From positions 24,300 to 49,302 of the forward strand of contig JBBHKE010003078.1 of assembly GCA_037447655.1 (NCBI GenBank): DNA of 25,003 bases, written 5' to 3'. Below the pieces are notes generated by a model, which was given only the letters and a program-made list of their open reading frames with translations, searched no databases and was not told the DNA's origin. Both the position numbers and the translations under genes were made by a program. The number at the start of each line of letters is the position of its first letter. Within the stretch, counting starts at the first letter, position 1. This document shows positions 18,457-25,003 of this stretch, piece after piece. Source of the DNA: Zygnema cylindricum. Lineage: Eukaryota > Streptophyta > Zygnematophyceae > Zygnematales > Zygnemataceae.

Positions 18457-20830
18457 GTAAGTATTCATTTTTTGGCAAACATTTTTTTTTTTTTAGGTTG
18501 AGATTTAGTGCGTATTATATTACTTGTTGAATAGATTTTATTTTTTTTGCCCTTTCGCTTCAACGTGTACCATATTTTTGTGAATGATAGGATTTTCTTG
18601 GGATCGGTGAACAGTGTTTATTTTAAAGATAGTAATATTTAAAAAAAAAAAAAAATCATAGTAATCTTTTTTTATTTATTTTTTGTTTTGTCTTTTTTTT
18701 ACTGCAATATATGCAGTAATTATGGTATATATCTAAGCAAAAGAGTAAAAAAGAAGAAGTTAAAAACTGCTCAATTATATACAGAGATAAGGTGGTTTTG
18801 AACCTACTTAATTTTTTAAATCAAGTTTTGTTATTTGCTTTTATACTTTTAAAATTGTAGGGCTTTTATTAGCATCATGTTCACTGTTTTTAACTTATTT
18901 TTTTAGAGCTTTTTTCTAGAATTTGTTTAGAAACGCAAATTTAAACATCTTTTTTTTTGGGTAATCCTACTACTGCAAACATGTGAAATTGGATTGAAAA
19001 CAATATTAAGATTTTTTAAATTATGAAAAAATATAGAAAAAAATATTTGGCGTTGGGAAACATATTATCATCAAAGCTTCAAATTTCTTTAGTTTTTAGT
19101 GTTGTCTATTTTATTTTGTTAAATCACAGTTATTTGAAGATATTTTTGTATAGAAAAAAGTTAAATTCAAACGTAAATTCAAATTTAAATTCAAATTTTT
19201 ATTCATGAAAAAGGCTCTAAGGTATTTCAAGTCTCCGAAATTATCAACTTTATTTTTACTTTTTAATGATTTTTCCAATTTAAAAATTTGCGAAAGCAGT
19301 CGACGGGTAAATTTATGTTTTAGAGAAATAAAATTTAAATATGTTTCCAGATATACAAAAACCTGATTTTAGAAAACTTAGAAAAACCCTAAAGTAAATC
19401 CACGAGTATTACAACCTTCACGGGGGAGGGGGGGAGGGAGGGAGGGAGGGAGGGACACTTACAGTATTTCAGTGTCTCAGAAAACACCAATATTTCTGCT
19501 TATCTGTTGAAGTTATCCGTTTCTTTTATTTCTTTGTTTCGTCTTTCATCTTCTTATTATTAGTCTAATTATTCTTCAATTAGTTGGGTCATTGCATTTT
19601 TTTCATTCATGTTAATTTTATGAATTCGCAACTTGAATTTTTTAGAAAGAATTGATTTTACTTTTTTAAACTTGAAAAAATGTCTAATGAACAGCTTATT
19701 CAATTGGGTTGTTGATTTTTTGCCGAGGAATATGCGCTCAAAAATAATAACTCATGCATGTTTTATACTTTTATTTTTTAATCTTCTTTGGACTTGCAAT
19801 TTACTTGTATTTATTTGAAAAAAATAAAATAAATAAATGAATAAATAAAAATTTATTTGAACCAGCAGTTGTAAATTCGGGATTGTAAATTTTGGCCGAT
19901 CAAATTAGTTTTTTTTTCTATTTTAGGTCTAAAACTTGATCTTAACATCGTTCCTCTTTTATTTGACAACATAAAAAGTTTAAGCTTACTGAGTTAACAT
20001 TTCTTGGGGATTTTTGAGTCTAAATTGGGTAAATTGGCTCAAAACTTGTATACTTGAACTACAATTAGTGTGGACTTGCGTAATATTTGTCAACTTTCGA
20101 CGAACGTATCGAAGGAATGTACTGTGATTTACCATCGAATTTACAGTAATTAGTGTGGATTGAATTTCAACACGGAGCTGGAAACCTTAATTGGTGTAGA
20201 CCACTTTTAATTTTCAGAAAAAAAACATAAGAAGCACCAATGTTTCTCGCGTTCCCCTTTTTTTTTTAGTTTTATTTTAATGTTTGGAAATTTGAATCTC
20301 ATGATGATGGCAATAAATAAGGGAGAAATGGGAGAAAGTTTAATTTCTTTTCTTTAGTGTGACGAAGACTTGTTTGAAATTGGAATTACAACCGATTTCT
20401 TGTAACCGAATTGTAACAGTTTTCAGGAAGAATTTTTCATTCTTAGTCTGAAGTGAACAATTCTTAATGGTATTTCCATTTCTATTTCGGCTTTTGAGAT
20501 GAAAAGGATTTCATTTTAATATCAATTTACCTTCCAACAACAAGATCTTGATTTGTAGGAATTAGCCGTTGAGGATAAATATGTAAACTTCAATGATCAT
20601 TTTTCCATTTGACAAGGTTCCAAGTTCTCTTGTTTCCTTTTTTTATTTTCCGGTACGCTGACAAGATTTCGGAAATTTATAAAGAAATATAAATAAATTA
20701 TAAAAGACTAAAAACGTAATTTGAAACAAATTTAAAAGACCTGTAAAAAATTACAAACAACTATAGACAATCCCGGGAACTTTCTATTTATTGTTCAATA
20801 ATTGTTCCTTATTAAATGAAATCTTTACAG
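18457..20830 (+). other. Probable leader intron of the ankyrin/RCC1 gene
   Basis: 2.37 kb of AT-rich DNA between the donor at 18457 and the AG at 20829-20830. It contains only small low-complexity frames, an ATTCAA hexamer repeat (19163-19203), and a G-rich tract at 19422-19454. No RNA gene or protein was recognised. If the first exon is placed wrongly, this is simply intergenic DNA. Confidence 0.4.
19422..19454 (+). other. G-rich tract with quadruplex potential
   Basis: Runs GGGGG, GGGGGGG and then five GGG runs each separated by a single A, ending at 19454. This fits the usual G-quadruplex pattern with one-base loops on the strand of the ankyrin/RCC1 gene. Confidence 0.7.
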
Positions 20831-20859
20831 GTTTTATTTTGACTGCAAAAGTTTTCGAT

Positions 20860-23800
20860 ATGGACCACGAGGGAGGAGTGGGATTAGCAATAGGAGGAGG
20901 AGGAGAAAGATTCTTTGAAAATTATTTCTCAAGTGGAAATTTCAATTCAAATTCAAATTTATATTCGATCCAATCAAATTCAATTTCGGGTTCAAATTCC
21001 GGTTCGAAAATTTCCTTTGTCGGAAGTTATCCTCCCGGAGGAGGAGTAATTCCGATCGGAGGAGGGGCGGGAGGGAGGAAAAACCCAACAAATTTATTTT
21101 CCGCTGTAAGAAATGGGTCTTTGAAAGATGTAGAATTAATTTTATCTTCGGAAAAAATGTCAAAAAATATTGACGCGAGGAATTTCGCGGGATCGACGGC
21201 CCTCCATTTGGCGGTTTGGAGGAACCATATTCCCATTATTGTGAAGTTATTGGAAGCCGGGGCGGACCCAAATTTGAAGGTAAGATGGGGTAGAAGGAGA
21301 GAGAGAGAGAGAGAGGGAGAGAGAACAAGGTGTTTTACGTGGGAGAGAGAGTCTAGAAGAGATTGCTTTTTCGCGGGAGACAAAGCCCTCCCTCTTTCTC
21401 AAAAAACCCAAAATCTAATCCCAAAACCCTTCCCTATCTCCCTCTCCCTCCCCTCCTCCCAGGACCTGGAGAGCTCGTGGTCGCCCCTCCACCGGTGCCT
21501 CCACTTCGGCCACCTGGCGGCAGCCAGCTGTCTCCTGGAGCGCCAGGCTGGCGCCCTCGACCTCGAGGATCCGAGAGGGAGGACGCCGTTGGACCTCATA
21601 GCACCCGCCAACCACCTGGGGGGTGAGGGGTGGGAGGAAGGTGAGGGAGTGGGAGGGAAGGTCATGAACATAAACAGGAATGAAGATCATTTCCCTCTTG
21701 TTATCTACATTTGTCACATAAACTGAGTGATCTGAACTGATCCTTAGAAATACTAAACCACGACAAAACCCCGAAAACCCAAAAACCCAAAATCACTCAA
21801 AAACCCAAACCACCCAAAAACTCATGTAGCTTTTTTCTCCACTCTTTATGGCCTTCATTTAGTCCCTACAATGATTTCAACAACCTACATACTAGGTTCT
21901 CTCTCCCATCTTCCCCATTTATGTGTCTATATTCGACATACTTCTCTTCTTATTTCATGCATATCACCTCTTCTAATTCACTATGGAGGAAAAATATCTT
22001 CACATCCATCTTGTGAATTTTCACATCTTCTATAGCTTTTAAAGTCGAGAGAATTCTGAGTGAAGGGAATTTTAGTATTGGTAAGAAGGTTTTTCCAAAA
22101 GTGTATACCTTCTTTTTGATTATACCCTTTAGCTTCCAATCTTACATCATGTCTTTCAGTAGTTTTGCTTGGGGTGAGACAACTCTATTTGTGGGATCGA
22201 TATACTCTCTCTCTCTCTTTCTCTCTCTCTCTATCTTTTTGAGCGGTTATCATACTCTGTTAGGATCCCGGGCATTCTCTTTGGCTTCATTTTCCACTTC
22301 TGTGGGTCACTATCTAAAATGAAAACTTTACCTCCAAAAACTTTCAAATAACTTATTACTGGTTTTTTACCCGTCCACATTTTATAGAGACTCTTGTCCT
22401 TTGTTGCTCTGATTTCTTCTCAATAATTAATATAGGCTTTACAACTCATAGCCTCTCCCCGAAATCTCAAATCTACAGCGATATCAACTACGCTGTGAAT
22501 CGCTTTTAGTGTTAATAACACTATATCCACTACCTTAAATTTTTAACCCTCCCTCCACCCCGTTGCAGCTACCTCCGAAGTTTACAGTTGGGGAAACGGC
22601 GCCAATTATCAGTTGGGGACGGGGGCTGTGGGGATTCAAAAAACGCCCTGTCGCATAAACAATTTCCAGGGGTTGGAAGTTAGGGGGGTGGCGGCTTCGA
22701 GGTTTCATAATGTGGCGATAACAACGGCCGGGGAGGTGTATACTTGGGGGTTTGGGAGGGGAGGGAGGCTGGGACACGCAGATTTCGACATTCACAGGTG
22801 GGGTTTTTTTTTTCTCTCTCTCTCTCTCTGTCTCTCTCTCTGTGTGTCTGTGTCTCCTCAAGTTGTTTTCTTTTTCCTTTGTTTTTCCTTTTGTTCTTTT
22901 CTTTCTTTTTCATCTGTTTTTTGTCTTTGGTTTTTTTTTTTTTTTTTTTTCCGAAAAGTTTCGTGTTTGCTCTGGCGCACGGAGAGTCGATTAACTTCCC
23001 TTGCGTGGACAGCGGGAGGTCAGTTCTGGTTAATTAGTTATTCTCTTTCTTCTTGCCTTTTTTTTAGCCAGCGGGATGGTTAGACTGACAGCCGACGGAC
23101 AATCTAGGCAATTAATTTTTTCTCTTCTCTCTTCTTGCCATTTTTTTTTTTTTTTTTTTTTTCGGGCAGCGGACAGGTGGCGATAATTCTACCTCGTCTT
23201 GTGACCGGTTTGGGCAGCCGAAAAGTTTCGGTGGTCGCCGCTGCAAAACATCACACTGTAGTCGCGACGGAGACCGGGGAAGTCTATACTTGGGGGAGCA
23301 ATCGAGGTATATATATATATTTTTTATGTTTTTTATGTCGTTACGTTTTTTTATGTTTTTTGCGTTTTTTTTGGTTTGTTTTTGGGTTTTTTTTGGTTTG
23401 TTTTTGGGTTTTTTCGGGTTTTTTTTGGGTTTTCTTGGGTTTTTTAAAGTGGGGTTAAGATTCTTTTTAGGGTTCGTTGTCGTTTTATCACACCGTGGTC
23501 ATGACAGAATCTGGAGAAGTCTATACTTGGGGAACAATCCCGGTATTTTTATGAGTTTTTTTTTTTTTTTTTTTGAGGGTTTTGGTATTTTTCTTTTGGG
23601 GATTTTGTGAAAGTTTCAAGGATTCAGAGACATCCGTGCGATTTTAAAGGTTGTTTGTTTGTTTTTTGCGTTTTAATTTAACCTTCTCAATTACTTTTTT
23701 TTTTTGTTCTGTTTCTTGCTTTGTTTTTTCGACCCGCAGACAGATGATTGTTTTTTGCGCATTTTTTACTTTTTATTAAACCTTTTTTGTTACTCTTTCT

Positions 23801-24874
23801 TTTCTTTTTTATTTTTTCGATTCGCAGATGGACGATTGTTTTTCCCTAGTGTTTTTGTTTTTCTTTAAGCCTTCTTAATTACTTTTTTTTTTTGTTTTGT
23901 TTTTTCGATTCTCAGACGGACGATTGGGGTACAATTCGGTCGATACTCAAGCCACTCCAAGACGAATTAGTACTTTAAAAGCAAAAATTATTTCCGTTAC
24001 GGCTTCAAATAAACATACGGCTGTAATTTCCGAAGGAGGGGACATTTATACTTGGGGAAGTAACGAAAAGGGACAATTGGGGTACGGAACTTCGAATTCT
24101 TCCTCGAATTCTATTCCCAAAATAGTCGATTATTTAAAAGGAAAAAAAATGATCTCCATTGCGGCGGCAAAATATCATACCGTGGTTCTTTCTTTGGAAG
24201 GAGAGGTAAAAAAAAGTTTTGAAAACCCTAAAAAAAACTCGAGAAAAATAGAGAAAATGGAAAAAAAAAAAATCCTTTGGGAAAAGGAAAGCTTAAGAGT
24301 TTTTTTTGTTAAATTTAAATTGATTTTTACGGTGGTGGTCGTTGCTATTATGTATTTTTACGATGATTTTCTTTTTCATTTAAAGGAGAGGGTTTTTCTT
24401 TACGCTTTTTAGAGTTTTTATAAAGTTTTTGTAGGTGCTCTTTTTAAAGAAAAAGAAAGTTTCCTTTTTTGTTTTTTTAGGTCCAAAGAATTTCTAAGGT
24501 GTTTTTTGGAGAGTTCCTGAGTCGGTAAAACCAAAACCTTCACTAATCTTAACAAAAATCACCAAACTTCCCCCGAAAAAACTAAAAAAACTTTTTTAAA
24601 AACTCAACATACTTCGAAAAAAACTCAAAAATTGTAAAATGTTGGGTTTTTTTTCTCTCAGGTGTACACTTGGGGCTATGGTTTAGTGACTCCGAGACGA
24701 GTTTCTATTTCTCGGGACACAAAAAAAACGGGAAATACCCATTTAAAATTCCACCGAAAAGAAAAAACACAAGTTGTCGCAATTGCAGCTGGTTTCGTCC
24801 ATAGTACCGTCATTACTGACGACGGTCAAGTATTTTTCTGGGCTTCCGAAGATTCAAATTTGAAAGTAAAACAG
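20860..24874 (+). CDS. Ankyrin and RCC1-repeat protein (IBTK-like plant family), 5' part, 6 coding exons
   Basis: Coding exons: 20860-21279, 21463-21622, 22569-22797, 23170-23306, 23916-24205, 24662-24874. Phases agree at each junction, giving 483 residues; the last donor (GTGAGA, 24875) leads out of the window. Residues 1-77 are Gly/Ser/Asn-rich and poorly ordered. Ankyrin repeats follow at about 79-108 (LFSAVRNGSLKDVELIL), 111-140 (TALHLAVWRNHIPIIVKLLE) and 145-180 (SPLHRCLHFGHLAAASCLLE). From 195 on are RCC1 beta-propeller blades, each opening with EVYTWG-type motifs (EVYSWGNG, EVYTWGFGRGGRLGH, EVYTWGSNRDGRLGY, DIYTWGSNEKGQLGY, EVYTWGYGLVTPRR, QVFFW). From memory this order and the SVDTQATPR motif match Arabidopsis At3g03790; animal IBTK has the same ankyrin-RCC1 front followed by BTB domains. 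The molecular role in plants is unknown to me. The ATG has G at -3 and +4. Confidence 0.93.
22491..22515. mobile_element. Solo MITE terminus in intron 2 of the ankyrin/RCC1 gene
   Basis: CGCTGTGAATCGCTTTTAGT follows TA at 22489-22490 and is a diverged family terminus. AATAACACTA directly after may be the stub of the opposite end, so the element seems to have collapsed by internal deletion. It lies 53 bases upstream of exon 3. Confidence 0.55.
22994..23185 (+). repeat. Probable triplicated acceptor region of RCC1 exon 4
   Basis: CAGCGGGAGGTCAG (about 23009), CAGCGGGATGGTTAG (about 23071) and CAGCGGACAGGTGG (23167, the functional acceptor and exon start) are each preceded by T-rich tracts. The two upstream units are followed by similar AATTA...TCTTCTTGCC stretches. 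Copies are diverged; the first two are in intron 3. Confidence 0.55.
23470..23545 (+). pseudogene. Decayed copy of the RCC1 exon 4 end (pseudo-exon) in intron 4
   Basis: TATCACACCGTGGTCATGAC followed by GAATCTGGAGAAGTCTATAC and TTGGGG parallels 23248-23306 of the real exon and encodes YHTVVMTESGEVYTWG. One base is missing after TTGGGG relative to the real exon. A donor-like GGTAT is kept at the same place, and a TTTTTAG precedes the copy. It would shift the frame if included. Confidence 0.85.
23650..23926 (+). repeat. Three tandem copies of the RCC1 exon 5 acceptor region
   Basis: Units of about 85-97 bp end in CGACCCGCAGACAGATGATT (near 23729), CGATTCGCAGATGGACGATT (near 23819) and CGATTCTCAGACGGACGATT (near 23906). 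Only the last continues into the real exon (start 23916). Each has a T-rich tract and a CTT/AATTACTTTTT phrase before the AG. All three AGs look usable, so the first two are potential cryptic acceptors. Confidence 0.87.
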
Positions 24875-24886
24875 GTGAGAAAGAAG

Positions 24887-25003
24887 AATTCTCTCTCTCT
24901 CTCTCTCTCTCTTTCTCTTTCTCTCTCTCTCTACAGAAGAATTCTTCTCTCAATCTCTCTCTCTCTCTCTTCCTCTCTCTGATGATTTCTCTTTCTCTCT
25001 CTC
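24887..25003. repeat. CT microsatellite in intron 6 at the right edge
   Basis: CT array with short interruptions, starting about 13 bases after the exon 6 donor and running off the window. Any downstream coding exons are outside the window. Confidence 0.9.

Noticed and set aside
22535-22913. Minus-strand frames opposite RCC1 exon 3
   Set aside because: Shadows of the GC-rich coding exon and the adjoining CT tract.

Overview
This window looks like nuclear DNA of a land plant or close streptophyte relative. It is AT-rich, has short exons with GT-AG introns, TTTAGGG-type motifs, and long CT/GA microsatellites. Both of its recognisable genes are plant-type: a chloroplast rhomboid protease and an ankyrin-RCC1 protein. 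I cannot fix the clade more closely. All family comparisons are from memory; no search was run.

Layout. 1-6.03 kb is a transposon-rich zone. It holds two divergent copies of one long repeat unit, each headed by a CT microsatellite, carrying several non-autonomous elements that insert at TA. 6.03-7.3 kb is AT-rich DNA with small tandem repeats. 7,372-14,576 (minus strand) is a complete eight-exon gene for a 310-residue rhomboid-like protease with a probable plastid transit peptide. One of its introns contains a 686-base assembly gap (N) inside a GA-rich minisatellite. 14.6-18.2 kb is intergenic: promoter motifs of the rhomboid gene, then more elements of the same families and clusters of GTAC palindromes. 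18.25-25.0 kb (plus strand) is the 5' part of an ankyrin/RCC1-repeat gene: a probable GA-rich non-coding first exon, a long AT-rich leader intron, and six coding exons giving 483 residues. It runs off the right edge.

The two genes are arranged head to head, separated by about 3.7 kb of transposon-derived DNA. Nothing suggests they act in one pathway. Both have a telo-box-like AACCCTAA motif near the presumed 5' end.

The most unusual signal is that exon edges of both genes are repeatedly accompanied by decayed tandem copies of themselves in the adjoining intron or 3' flank. These are called exon-edge echoes below: rhomboid exon 6 start, rhomboid exon 8 end, RCC1 exon 4 end, RCC1 exon 5 start, and probably RCC1 exon 4 start. 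Much of the intron length in these places is made of such copies. The second signal is a set of elements sharing the terminus CACCGTGAATCGCTATTAGT. They are flanked by TA, and two independent empty-site comparisons support the insertion.
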